NCBI GenBank assembly: GCA_050031985.1
Contig: JBNAIG010000049.1
Location: 1-64,000, forward strand
Length of the DNA stretch: 64,000 bases
Source of the DNA: SZUA-368 sp028533045
GTDB lineage: Bacteria; Spirochaetota; Spirochaetia; DSM-2461
Direction: 5' to 3'
Shown: positions 1 to 8,354 of the stretch, one piece after another
Position numbering within the stretch: position 1 is the first letter of the stretch
Layout of the letters: the number at the start of each line of letters is the position of its first letter
Position numbers and translations under genes: made by a program
Notes under the pieces: generated by a model
Databases searched by the model: none
What the model was told of the DNA's origin: nothing
What the model saw: only the letters and a program-made list of their open reading frames with translations

Positions 1-152
1 AACGATTCCTTTTAGAAACCAATCTCCCGAGAAGCATTACTGGCTTCTTCAGGCATTACATTTACTCAATCTCAGCATGGTGCTTTAAATCTCTTTTTAA
101 AGAGAAGCTCTTATTGGTATAAACTCGAAATTCGGCCTAAATAGATGATAAT
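1..152. other. Window edge, no gene recognised
   Basis: No reading frame here can be assigned. On the plus strand all three frames hit stops (for example at 13-15, 86-88 and 120-122). A tail of an upstream gene may end here, because a plus-strand terminator follows at 153-190, but I recognise no protein in it. Confidence 0.3.
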
Positions 153-190
153 AGGGGCACCGACGAGTAATCGTAGGTGCCTCTTTTTTT
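153..190 (+). terminator. Rho-independent terminator
   Basis: An outer stem pairs 153-161 with 176-184 (one G-T wobble) and an inner stem pairs ACGA (163-166) with TCGT (171-174) around a GTAA loop. A run of seven T follows at 184-190. It should end a transcript entering from left of the window; the stem also lies just past the stop of the minus-strand cupin gene, though the T-run favours the plus strand. Confidence 0.85.
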
Positions 191-515
191 ATTTGAGAAA
201 GTCTTCTCTGCGTGGGGTAAAGATATTCAGAAGTATCCCTTCTTCCAAAGCTACGCAGCCATGGAGAGAATTGGGGGGGATGAACATGGAATCCTTTTCT
301 TTCAAAACCTTGGTAACCCCGTCCATGGTTATTTCAAAGGATCCTTTTTGAACATAGTTTATCTGTTCGTGAATGTGTTTATGAGGGGGGCCTACGGCAT
401 CTTTTTCAAAGTACACTTCAACAAGCATTACATTTTTGCTGTGGGACAAAATCTTACGTTTAACACCGTTACCCGCTTCTTCCAACTCAATGTCGTCATT
501 AAAATCAAAACTCAT
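189..515 (-). CDS. kdgF: KdgF-like cupin
   Basis: A 108-residue single-domain cupin. Metal-ligand pattern H-x-H with downstream E and H is visible (PPHKHIHEQ, then LHG near residue 84), and the start (GNGVKRKI), the HEQ motif and the end (FTPRREDFL) match KdgF, which converts unsaturated uronates released from pectin or alginate into a linear keto form. The start ATG is preceded by AGGGAG at good spacing, and TATAAT (complement of 534-539) lies about 20 bases further up. It stands alone on the minus strand. KdgF fits the acid-sugar theme of 11-17 kb, but a generic small cupin with another substrate is possible. Confidence 0.75.
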   Translation of the reverse strand: MSFDFNDDIELEEAGNGVKRKILSHSKNVMLVEVYFEKDAVGPPHKHIHEQINYVQKGSFEITMDGVTKVLKEKDSMFIPPNSLHGCVALEEGILLNIFTPRREDFLK

Positions 516-650
516 TTTTTTCTCCCTTATTTTATTATAAACAATAGTTATTTTACATTATTACTTAATTCTATGAGTTACAAGGTCTCCTTAATCTATA
601 TTTCTGTGTCTCCGTTGATTTTTAAGAGATTTTCCAAGCTTTTGTAAATA

Positions 651-679
651 TTGACAGGGAAAAGAGACCATGTTAGATT
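651..679 (+). promoter_or_regulatory. Sigma-70 promoter of ABC exporter
   Basis: TTGACA at 651-656, a 17-base spacer, and TAGATT at 674-679. The predicted transcript start is near 686, giving a leader of about 180 bases. Confidence 0.6.
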
Positions 680-685
680 GAGTGT

Positions 686-864
686 TCACAATACAGAGCT
701 TCCTCCCGAAATCGGTGAAGCTTTCACATGCAACCGTCGAAAGGAGATACTGCGGATTGAGTCTGCCAGAACTTGTCTTTGACGCTCATGCTGCGTTCTG
801 ACACACTCAATAAATATCCGTAAGTCTTCATTGAGCCTTTCATGACATGTAAGGAGGCATTATT
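686..864 (+). promoter_or_regulatory. Long structured 5' leader
   Basis: A first hairpin pairs 695-702 with 717-724 and, inside it, CCG 706-708 with CGG 713-715. A second pairs ATTGAGT 756-762 with ACTCAAT 805-811 and, inside it, CAGAAC 767-772 with GTTCTG 795-800. A further ATTGAGTGT at 677-685 could pair with 803-811 but overlaps the -10 region. No known riboswitch consensus was recognised and no T-run terminator follows. Confidence 0.4.
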
Positions 865-1677
865 ATGCCCGGAATTGAGGTGCGGGATCTGGTTAAAACT
901 TACCGGATTGCCGAAAGAGGGGCCGGTCTGTCCGGATCGGTCCGTGGATTATTCAAACGACAGTACAAAGAAGTACGCGCCCTGGACGGGATTTCCCTCT
1001 CCATTGCTCCCGGCGAACTGGTTGGTTACATTGGGCCGAACGGGGCGGGAAAGAGTACCACCGTAAAGGTCCTGTCCGGGATTCTTGTGCCCGACAGCGG
1101 TACCTGTCTTGTTAACGGCCGTGTTCCCTGGGAGAACAGGAAGGAACATGTGGCCCGGATAGGGACGGTTTTTGGTCAAAAAAGCCAGCTCTGGTGGGAT
1201 TTGCCCGTTAAGGAGTCCTTTGACCTGCTTAAAGAGATCTACCGGGTTCCCGATAGGGACTACCGGGAGAGCCTGGGAGAGCTGACTGAACTTTTTGAAC
1301 TGGCCGAACTCTACAAGACTCCCGTACGTCAGTTGAGTTTGGGACAGCGGATGCGCTGCGACATGGCGGCGGCCCTGCTTCACGGCCCGGATACTCTATT
1401 CCTTGACGAACCGACGATTGGTCTCGATGCGGTGGCCAAGCTGACTTTACGAGAGCTTATCCGCAAGATAAACGAAGAGAAGGGAGTGACCGTTATCCTC
1501 ACCACCCACGATATGGACGATGTGGAAGCCCTGTGTCACCGGGTGCTCCTGATTGGTCACGGACGAATCCTCAGGGACGGGACGGTGAAAGATTTGCGAC
1601 AGGCCTACGAAGACGGGGCCGGTGTGGAACTGGAAGAGGTTATCCGCCGTCTCTATCGCGAGGAGGCCCTGAGATGA
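865..1677 (+). CDS. ABC-2 type exporter ATPase
   Basis: A 270-residue ATP-binding subunit of an ABC-2 type exporter. Walker A is GPNGAGKST (about residue 59), the signature region reads LSLGQRMR, Walker B is LFLDEPTIGLD and the switch histidine is in TTHDMDD. The insertion between strands and the phrase GTVFGQKSQLWWDLP are typical of the YadG/viologen-exporter-like group that works with two DUF990-type permeases. Start ATG follows AAGGAGG at 851-857. Its stop overlaps the next start as ATGA, so the three genes form one translationally coupled operon. The substrate is unknown. Confidence 0.9.
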   Translation: MPGIEVRDLVKTYRIAERGAGLSGSVRGLFKRQYKEVRALDGISLSIAPGELVGYIGPNGAGKSTTVKVLSGILVPDSGTCLVNGRVPWENRKEHVARIGTVFGQKSQLWWDLPVKESFDLLKEIYRVPDRDYRESLGELTELFELAELYKTPVRQLSLGQRMRCDMAAALLHGPDTLFLDEPTIGLDAVAKLTLRELIRKINEEKGVTVILTTHDMDDVEALCHRVLLIGHGRILRDGTVKDLRQAYEDGAGVELEEVIRRLYREEALR

Positions 1678-2507
1678 GTGTTTCCCGTAGCTTAAGACCT
1701 TACTCCAAGTTCTTATCGGTTCGGTTTCAGTCCTTACTCCAGTATCGTGCGGCGGCCTGGGCGGGGATTGTGTGCCAATTCTTTTGGGGGCTGATTATGA
1801 TTATGTCTCTTCAGGCCTTCTATCGCTCCTCCTCTGCGGTGCCTCCCATATCCCTGAAACGGGCCGTAAGTTACATCTGGCTGGGCCAGGCTTTTTTAGG
1901 AATGCTTCCCTGGAATATCGACAAGGATATGGACCGAATGATAAGGGACGGCTCTCTCTGCTACGAGATGCTCCGCCCCCTGGACCTCTATCTTTACTGG
2001 TTCCTCCGCTCCTTTAGCTGGCGATTTTCCACTATGATTCTGCGAGTGATTCCCCAGGTGATTTTCGCCGCCTTGGTTCTGCCTCTACTGGGGCTCCCCG
2101 AGTGGGCTCTGGTGCTTCCCGGACGGGCGGTGGTCTATCCGGCCTGGCTTATTTCCCTTTCTCTGGCCCTGCTTTTAAGCACGGCCATTACTACGGCAGC
2201 CAACATTTCCCTTCTCTGGAGTATCTCCGGCACCGGGACAGGCCAGCTTATCGGGACCTTTGTCACTCTTTTTTCCGGAATGGTTATTCCCTTACCCTTC
2301 TTTCCGGACAGCTGGCAGGTTGTTATGAGGCTACAGCCTTTTCATGGTCTTCTAGACGGTCCTGCCCGGATCTTCACAGGAGATATTCCCCTAAATGAAG
2401 TACCTCTTGAGTGGGGTCTTCAGTTTTTCTGGATTCTCTGTTTTGTGGCACTGGGACGATTCATGGTGGGGGCCGGAACAAAGCGGCTCGTGGTACAGGG
2501 AGGTTAA
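1674..2507 (+). CDS. ABC-2 family permease (first)
   Basis: A 277-residue integral membrane protein with about six hydrophobic segments and the family's N-terminal amphipathic stretch (LLQYRAAAWAGI). It looks like the ABC-2 permease group paired in operons with a second, DUF990-like permease. I chose ATG 1674 because it overlaps the ATPase stop by four bases; a longer in-frame opening from 1533 only runs inside the ATPase gene. Together with the next gene it should form a heterodimeric channel in the inner membrane for export of an unknown compound. Confidence 0.85.
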   Translation: MSVSRSLRPYSKFLSVRFQSLLQYRAAAWAGIVCQFFWGLIMIMSLQAFYRSSSAVPPISLKRAVSYIWLGQAFLGMLPWNIDKDMDRMIRDGSLCYEMLRPLDLYLYWFLRSFSWRFSTMILRVIPQVIFAALVLPLLGLPEWALVLPGRAVVYPAWLISLSLALLLSTAITTAANISLLWSISGTGTGQLIGTFVTLFSGMVIPLPFFPDSWQVVMRLQPFHGLLDGPARIFTGDIPLNEVPLEWGLQFFWILCFVALGRFMVGAGTKRLVVQGG

Positions 2508-2508
2508 T

Positions 2509-3309
2509 ATGGAAAGTATAAGTATGTACGGGGCCTATGCGGCTCAGTCTGTCAAATCCCAATTGGAGTATCGTGCTTCGGCCCTCTTTCAAATTGTGGG
2601 ACAGTTTCTTATCAATATAATCGAATTTACTGCTCTTTGGACCCTTTTTGATCGTTTTGGGAACCTGAATGGCTGGACTTTGCCGGAAGCCGCCTTCTGC
2701 TATGGGCTGGTGGGGACCATTTTCGGGGCGGCCGATTTTTTTAGCCGGGGCTTTGATATGGCGGGGAACCTGATTCGTACCGGCGAGTTTGACCGCTTCC
2801 TCCTGCGACCCCGTTCCCTGGTCTTGCAGATGTTCGGCTATGAGGTGACTCTGCGGCGCTTTGGACGGATGGGGCAGGGCCTGCTTATTCTGATTTGGGC
2901 CTTAAGTCAGCTTCAACTGGATTGGACTGTGGGGAAGATTCTCCTTCTCCTTTATACGATCCCCTGCGGTATGGTCTTTTTCATCTCTCTCATCATCATC
3001 CAGGCCTCCCTTTCGGTCAAATCGGTTCAATCCCTGGAGTTCATGAATGTGCTCACCTACGGAGGGGTACAGACTGCCCAGTACCCTCTTTCGGTTTATA
3101 CTGATTTCTTTAGGCGTTTCTTTACCTTTGTAGTGCCTCTTGGATGTGTTACCTACTATCCCTCCCTGATTATTTTGGGAAAGACCGATTCTTTGATGGA
3201 TTGGATAGGGTTCGGGTGGTTCTCTCCTGTGGCGGGACCGTTTTTTTTCCTGTTGGCGTTGTGGCTTTTTCGGCGTTCATTGAGATGGTATATGTCTACC
3301 GGATCATAA
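2509..3309 (+). CDS. ABC-2 family permease (second, DUF990-like)
   Basis: A 266-residue membrane protein with about six transmembrane segments, starting MESISMYGAYAA one base after the previous stop and preceded by AGGGAGG. The phrases SQLEYRASALFQ, then a first helix, and TGEFDRFLLRPRS are characteristic of the DUF990/ABC2_membrane_6 family. It completes the three-gene exporter. The stop codon at 3307-3309 overlaps by six bases the stop end of the minus-strand sensor gene, so the two transcripts converge head-on. Confidence 0.85.
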   Translation: MESISMYGAYAAQSVKSQLEYRASALFQIVGQFLINIIEFTALWTLFDRFGNLNGWTLPEAAFCYGLVGTIFGAADFFSRGFDMAGNLIRTGEFDRFLLRPRSLVLQMFGYEVTLRRFGRMGQGLLILIWALSQLQLDWTVGKILLLLYTIPCGMVFFISLIIIQASLSVKSVQSLEFMNVLTYGGVQTAQYPLSVYTDFFRRFFTFVVPLGCVTYYPSLIILGKTDSLMDWIGFGWFSPVAGPFFFLLALWLFRRSLRWYMSTGS

Positions 3310-6300
3310 TATTTCCCCCGGAAGAAGGGGTTTGGAAAGATAGTAACCCTGTACGTAATCGCAGTTTAATCCCTGAAGGATCTCAAGTTGTTCTTTTGTT
3401 TCCACCCCTTCGGCAATAACCGTTTTATTAAGAGAATGGGCCATATTGATTATCGCCTTGATTAGGGACAGGGCATTCTTGTCACTGTGCAAGCCAAAGA
3501 CAAAACTCTTGTCTATCTTTACCGTGTCGATGGGGAACTTCTGCAGGTAACTTAGCGAAGAGTAGCCCGTGCCAAAGTCATCGAGTAGTATTTTTATACC
3601 ATGTTCGCTCAGGATGTTTAGTTGGGTTAGGATTTTTTCTGTTTCTACAATGAAAATATTTTCTGTGATTTCTATTTCTATACGGGTTTCATCCAGTCCG
3701 GCCTTATGGATTTTATGGATAATCTTTTCTGCCAATCCGGGGTCGTTGAATTGCTTAACGGAAAGATTGATTGAGACTTTAAGACTGGAGTGGCCGTTTT
3801 GCCACTCTTTAAGTTGTGCCAGAGTTTCGTTTATAACGAAATCCCCAATTCTGTCGATAGAATTAATATCCTCCGCAATGGGAATAAAACTCTGGGGCGA
3901 TACTTCTCCCAGCTTTACATTGTGCCATCTTAACAGGGCTTCGCAAGAATAGAGCTGCCTGTCCCGGCAAGTATAAATGGGCTGGTAAACAAGGCGGAAT
4001 TCTCCCCTATCCAGGCCTTTGAGAAGTTGGCTTTCTATATCAAGCCTCTCCTTGGACTGGCGGTCCATATCGGGTTCATAGAAATAGAACTTGTTTTTTC
4101 CTTCTTCCTTGGCTTTGTACATTGCCATATCGGCCTTTTTTAGCAAAATGTCGCCACTATCTCCGTCCCGGGGAAAGAGGGCTATACCAATGCTGCCGGT
4201 TATATTAATGGCTTGTTCGAATACAAAGGTATCTTGGGCCACCGCTTTAATCAGTTTTCTGGCAAAGGCGTTATACTCGCCGACAGACTTAAGGTTCCTT
4301 ACGAGCAGAACAAACTCATCGCCTCCAAAACGGGCAAAGACGTCGGAGGATCGGATGACTTCATTCACGTTCTTTGTTACTTCCCTCAGGAGTTCGTCCC
4401 CATGGTCATGACCCAGTGTGTCATTGATGAACTTAAACCTGTCCAAATCCATAAAGAATACGGCCAGTTCCTTCTTCTCCCGTTTTCCTTCTTTTATAAA
4501 GAAGCGTAATTTCTCCATGAAAAAACTTCGGTTGGCAAGACCGGTTAGCTGGTCGTAGTAGGCCATATGGGAGATTTTTTCCTGGGCCGCTTTGCTTTCG
4601 GTAATATCTTTAAAGGCCCCCCTGTAACCTTTGAGTTGTCCCGTCTCGTCTACAACAGAGGTCCCCGATATCAGTAACGCTTTTTTGGGGCCTTCTTTGC
4701 TGCAGCACCAGCATTCAATACTGTCTATTTCTTTCTTGTTGGATATATAGTAATTTTTTAGTATATCTTCTGTTCCGTCCTCTCCGGGTTTAAGGAAGCT
4801 AAAGAGAGATTTTCCAAGGATTTCCTCTTCCCTGTAACCGATAACTTCATAAGCCCCCTCCGATGAGAAGGTGAAATTCAGGTTTTCGTCCACTTCCCAC
4901 AGCCAATCGGAAGTACTGTAGGCTATGGCAGAGAAGCGGTCTTTTGCCAGTTTTGTTTGGGTGTATTGATATTCCGTATAGATGCTTGAGCCTATGAGTT
5001 CTTTTATTGTTTCAAAAACAATACCGTCACGATAGCAGTGGTCAAAGATTATGTAGCCAATGCCCATTTCTCTGAAGTAAAGCGGTTCTACCAGAAGGGA
5101 ATAGCCTTCTTCCCGGGGGAGATAGTGATTGGGGATAAGTTGATCCCTGGAAAAGAGTTTGTCCTTTTCTTCTATCACCAGGTCTTTGTTGTTTACAAAG
5201 GCATGATGAAAAATAATTTCCTCACTATGAACATTGAGGTTGTTATAGAACATAATATAACAGTGTTTTAACCCTATAATTCTGGACATGAGATGTATGG
5301 CATCCACAATATTGCCGGATAGACTGAGAGAGCGGGTGATGTGTCTGAACAGGGATACTATTTTGTCCTTATTGGTTTTTATTTCCTGAGTTTTGTGTTC
5401 TATTATCTTATTGGTTATTTTTTTTAGATCCCGGTCGGCGTCTTCTCTGATCAATCGGGAATAGTGTTCTATGACTTCGTTATTTGAATCTATGTCATGG
5501 GGTAGCTGGGCTTCCTGGTATAAGTCCTTACAACCGCAGGATTTTCTTAAGATAAGGGGTGTTTTGAATTTTACCGTTCTACTTACTTCTTCGCCTTGCA
5601 GTATTCCGATCATACTCTCTGCAGCAAGCCAGCCCTGCCTATAGGCATCTTCGTCACAGGTCGTTAGGGGAGGAGAGAAAAAGGCACTTTCAAACCTTCC
5701 CTGATAGCCGCAGACCGCTATATCTTCGGGGACCTTTATTTTATGTTTTTGCAAGGTTGTTATTACTGATTGGGCAATCGTATCGTTAACTGTAACTATA
5801 GCGTCAAAATCGGTTTTTTCAGCCAGAAGATCCTCTACGGTCTCTTTTCCAATACTGCTATTGATATCTTCATAGAAAATTAGATCCTCATCGATCTCTA
5901 TTTGATGTTCCCTCAGGGCTGATTCATATCCTTCCTGCCGGTCGTTGGAGGACTTGTTTGTTTTGGGGCCCCGGAGGAGGACTATCTTTTTATAGTTGTG
6001 CTCTTCAATCAGGTGGGTTACCAATTCCCTCATTCCTGCAACGTAGTCCGGTTGGATGTTTACATATTCCCGATGGTTTCCGGAGATGGTCACTATGGGA
6101 AAGTCCCTGTATCTTTTAAGGAAAATATTGAATTTTTCTTCTGAAATATGTCTGGCCAGGGAGCTTGAAGGGATAATTATTCCCCCTATTGTTTCCGGAG
6201 AAACGAAGTTAAAAATGTTCTCTCGGAAATGGGAATATTGAGTATTTGCCTGAAGGGAAGAACCGGAGTATATGATTATATTGTAATGATATTTTTTTGC

Positions 6301-6390
6301 ACAGTCCATTGCTCCAAGGGAAATGTCTTTATGCATAGGAGAGGTAAGGGTACTTAAAAATAAAGCTATGGATTTTTTACCCATATTCAA
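3304..6390 (-). CDS. LacI-type sensor-GAF-PAS-GGDEF-EAL protein
   Basis: About 1028 residues. Order: periplasmic-binding-like domain (about 5-280) of the LacI/GalR ligand-sensor type but without a DNA-binding head or signal peptide, so cytoplasmic; conserved CGC near 285; GAF-like region (about 330-490); PAS (about 500-615); GGDEF (about 625-785, intact FGGDEF with an RSSD inhibitory site five residues upstream); EAL (about 795-1025, with EALLRW, NLS, EITEN, DDFGTGYSS, KIDKSF and EGVET all present). It could both make and break c-di-GMP in response to a small ligand, probably a sugar. I chose the TTG at 6390, which follows AAGGA at good spacing and aligns with the two paralogues upstream; GTG 6399 and ATG 6384-region starts are alternatives. 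Confidence 0.9.
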   Translation of the reverse strand: MNMGKKSIALFLSTLTSPMHKDISLGAMDCAKKYHYNIIIYSGSSLQANTQYSHFRENIFNFVSPETIGGIIIPSSSLARHISEEKFNIFLKRYRDFPIVTISGNHREYVNIQPDYVAGMRELVTHLIEEHNYKKIVLLRGPKTNKSSNDRQEGYESALREHQIEIDEDLIFYEDINSSIGKETVEDLLAEKTDFDAIVTVNDTIAQSVITTLQKHKIKVPEDIAVCGYQGRFESAFFSPPLTTCDEDAYRQGWLAAESMIGILQGEEVSRTVKFKTPLILRKSCGCKDLYQEAQLPHDIDSNNEVIEHYSRLIREDADRDLKKITNKIIEHKTQEIKTNKDKIVSLFRHITRSLSLSGNIVDAIHLMSRIIGLKHCYIMFYNNLNVHSEEIIFHHAFVNNKDLVIEEKDKLFSRDQLIPNHYLPREEGYSLLVEPLYFREMGIGYIIFDHCYRDGIVFETIKELIGSSIYTEYQYTQTKLAKDRFSAIAYSTSDWLWEVDENLNFTFSSEGAYEVIGYREEEILGKSLFSFLKPGEDGTEDILKNYYISNKKEIDSIECWCCSKEGPKKALLISGTSVVDETGQLKGYRGAFKDITESKAAQEKISHMAYYDQLTGLANRSFFMEKLRFFIKEGKREKKELAVFFMDLDRFKFINDTLGHDHGDELLREVTKNVNEVIRSSDVFARFGGDEFVLLVRNLKSVGEYNAFARKLIKAVAQDTFVFEQAINITGSIGIALFPRDGDSGDILLKKADMAMYKAKEEGKNKFYFYEPDMDRQSKERLDIESQLLKGLDRGEFRLVYQPIYTCRDRQLYSCEALLRWHNVKLGEVSPQSFIPIAEDINSIDRIGDFVINETLAQLKEWQNGHSSLKVSINLSVKQFNDPGLAEKIIHKIHKAGLDETRIEIEITENIFIVETEKILTQLNILSEHGIKILLDDFGTGYSSLSYLQKFPIDTVKIDKSFVFGLHSDKNALSLIKAIINMAHSLNKTVIAEGVETKEQLEILQGLNCDYVQGYYLSKPLLPGEIL

Positions 6391-6458
6391 TTTTTTCACT
6401 TCCTTAAACAGGTTTGCCTATATTGTATGGGGAAAAGTGGTTGTTGTCTTTTGGAAAT

Positions 6459-8264
6459 TTAAAAAAGTTGCTCCGTTACATCCTTGAAGGCGCCTCTGTA
6501 GCCCATGAGCTCTTTCCGGTCATTCACTATGGGGACAGCCATCATGAGCAAAGCTCTTTTATATCCTTCCTTACTTAGATTCCAACACCTGACATCGCGG
6601 ATATCTTTCTTTTGTGTGATATAGCGATTTTTAATCATTTCTATATTTTCTTTTTCGTCGGGATGGAAGAACGTAAAGAGAGATTTGCCGATGATTTCTC
6701 CACTCCCATAGCCTATGACTTTTAGGGAGCCCTCCGAGGTAAAGGTGAAGTTCATATTTTCATCTGTTTCCCAAAGCCATTCCGAAATACTTGAGGCAAT
6801 GGAGAGGATTCTTTCATTGGCAAGTTTGGATTGTTGAAAGTGATACTCCGAATAAATATGGGAGGCCAGTAATCCTTTGATCGATTCAAAAATAGCTCCG
6901 TCACGGTAGCAGTAATCAAAAATAACATAACCAATTCCAACTTCTCTAAAATATAGAGGTTCTACCAAAAGTGAGTAGTTCTCTTCCTTTGGTAAGTATT
7001 TTGGGGGGATAAGGGTTATCTTATCCAGAATCTTGTCGTTTTCATCGATTGTTACCAACTCTTGATCAACAAAGGCGTTCTGGAATAGCACTTGGCCCTG
7101 CTTTATATCGTAGTTTTCGTAGGTCATGACATAACAGTGCTTTAAGCCGATAAATTTTGCCATGAACCCAATGCTTTTTACTATATCTCCCGATAAGCTT
7201 ATTGTAGAAGAGATCATTCGGAATAACTCAATAATTTTATCCTTATGAACCCTTGTATTCCGAGACTGCAATTCCAGGATTTTTTCTGTGGTTTCCCGTT
7301 TATTGAGGTTCGTATTGTCCAGCAGGTTTACCAGCTCATGAAGATTGTCGTTATTAATCTCTATGTCGTTGGGTAATTGTATTTCGTTAGAGCTATCGCC
7401 GTTGCAACCGCAGGATCTTCTTATGAAGAGGTTGGTGTCAAATCGTATCTCGCTATTGATTTTTTGATTTTCTATCACTTTCATGAGACTTTCCGCTGCT
7501 ATCCATCCCTGTTTGTATGAATCCTCGTCACAGGTGGTAAGGGGTGGGTCAAAGTAGACTCCTTCAAATCGGCCCTGATTGCCGCAGACCGCTTTGTCTT
7601 CGGGAACCCTGATCTTATGCTTTTTTAGGGCTTCTATTGTGGCAAAAGCCACGTTGTCATTAACGGTAACAATCGCATCAAATTCTATTTGTTCGTTGAG
7701 TAGGTCGTTTACCACTCCGTCAGATACATTCGCGGAAATATCCCGCGATATTATGAGCTTTTTATCTATGCCAATCCCGTGTTCTTTCAGGGATTCTTCA
7801 TAACCGGTTTGTCTGCTGTTTGAGGAGTTATTGTTTTCCGGGCCCCGGAGGAGGACGATTTTCTTAAAGTTGTGAACCTCGATTAGATGGTCTATAAGCT
7901 TTTTCATTCCCAATCGATAGTTAGGTTGGACATTGATATAGTCTTCATCTTCGCCCGCAATGGTGACAATGGGGAAGTTATTATATCGCTTCAGGAAGTC
8001 TTTGAATTCCTTTTTACTCACATAGCGCGCCATCGAACTGGAGGGAATCACAATTCCCGATATCTGATCTTCCTGAATCCTGAGAAAAATATTTTCCCGA
8101 AACTCGGAGTAGCCTCTGTTGGCATGCAAAGGGATTCCCGAATAAATAATGGCATTGTAATTGTGAAGTTTGGCGCAATCCATGAATCCCAGGGAAATGT
8201 TTTTATGAAAAGGAGTTGTCATAGTGCTTAGAAAAGCGGCGATTGTTTTTTTTGAATTATCCAA
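6459..8264 (-). CDS. LacI-type sensor-GAF-PAS protein without output domain
   Basis: A 601-residue paralogue of the neighbouring GGDEF-EAL protein. It keeps the LacI-type sensor (about 5-285), the CGC motif in RRSCGC, the GAF-like region and the PAS domain ending YRGAFKDVT, then stops at the exact place where the paralogue enters its GGDEF domain. No catalytic or DNA-binding domain is left. The start is TTG (TTG GAT AAT) with AGGG upstream. It may act by forming mixed oligomers with, or titrating ligand from, the full-length enzyme; this is inference. A sequencing frameshift is unlikely because no GGDEF-like sequence follows in the short gap to 6400. Confidence 0.85.
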   Translation of the reverse strand: MDNSKKTIAAFLSTMTTPFHKNISLGFMDCAKLHNYNAIIYSGIPLHANRGYSEFRENIFLRIQEDQISGIVIPSSSMARYVSKKEFKDFLKRYNNFPIVTIAGEDEDYINVQPNYRLGMKKLIDHLIEVHNFKKIVLLRGPENNNSSNSRQTGYEESLKEHGIGIDKKLIISRDISANVSDGVVNDLLNEQIEFDAIVTVNDNVAFATIEALKKHKIRVPEDKAVCGNQGRFEGVYFDPPLTTCDEDSYKQGWIAAESLMKVIENQKINSEIRFDTNLFIRRSCGCNGDSSNEIQLPNDIEINNDNLHELVNLLDNTNLNKRETTEKILELQSRNTRVHKDKIIELFRMISSTISLSGDIVKSIGFMAKFIGLKHCYVMTYENYDIKQGQVLFQNAFVDQELVTIDENDKILDKITLIPPKYLPKEENYSLLVEPLYFREVGIGYVIFDYCYRDGAIFESIKGLLASHIYSEYHFQQSKLANERILSIASSISEWLWETDENMNFTFTSEGSLKVIGYGSGEIIGKSLFTFFHPDEKENIEMIKNRYITQKKDIRDVRCWNLSKEGYKRALLMMAVPIVNDRKELMGYRGAFKDVTEQLF

Positions 8265-8354
8265 ATCTTTTATCCCTGCATGGTATACCTTAAATAATAA
8301 GATACAAATAAGAAATTATCCATTAAAAGTTTGGCGGGGAAGCTTATTTTATGA

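Larger units (their letters stand above)
516..864. other. Intergenic region between kdgF and exporter
   Basis: The 349 bases between divergent genes hold the kdgF promoter at the left end, the exporter promoter at 651-679, and a foldable leader from about 686 to the ribosome binding site AAGGAGG at 851-857. No convincing small protein is seen. Confidence 0.6.

Noticed and set aside
677..811. A named riboswitch class in the exporter leader
   Set aside because: I compared it by eye with c-di-GMP, TPP, SAM, cobalamin and guanidine consensus elements and saw no match, so only unclassified structure is reported.
6400..6458. A remnant of a GGDEF domain after the 601-residue paralogue
   Set aside because: The gap is too short and encodes nothing GGDEF-like, so a simple frameshift in a full-length gene is not supported.
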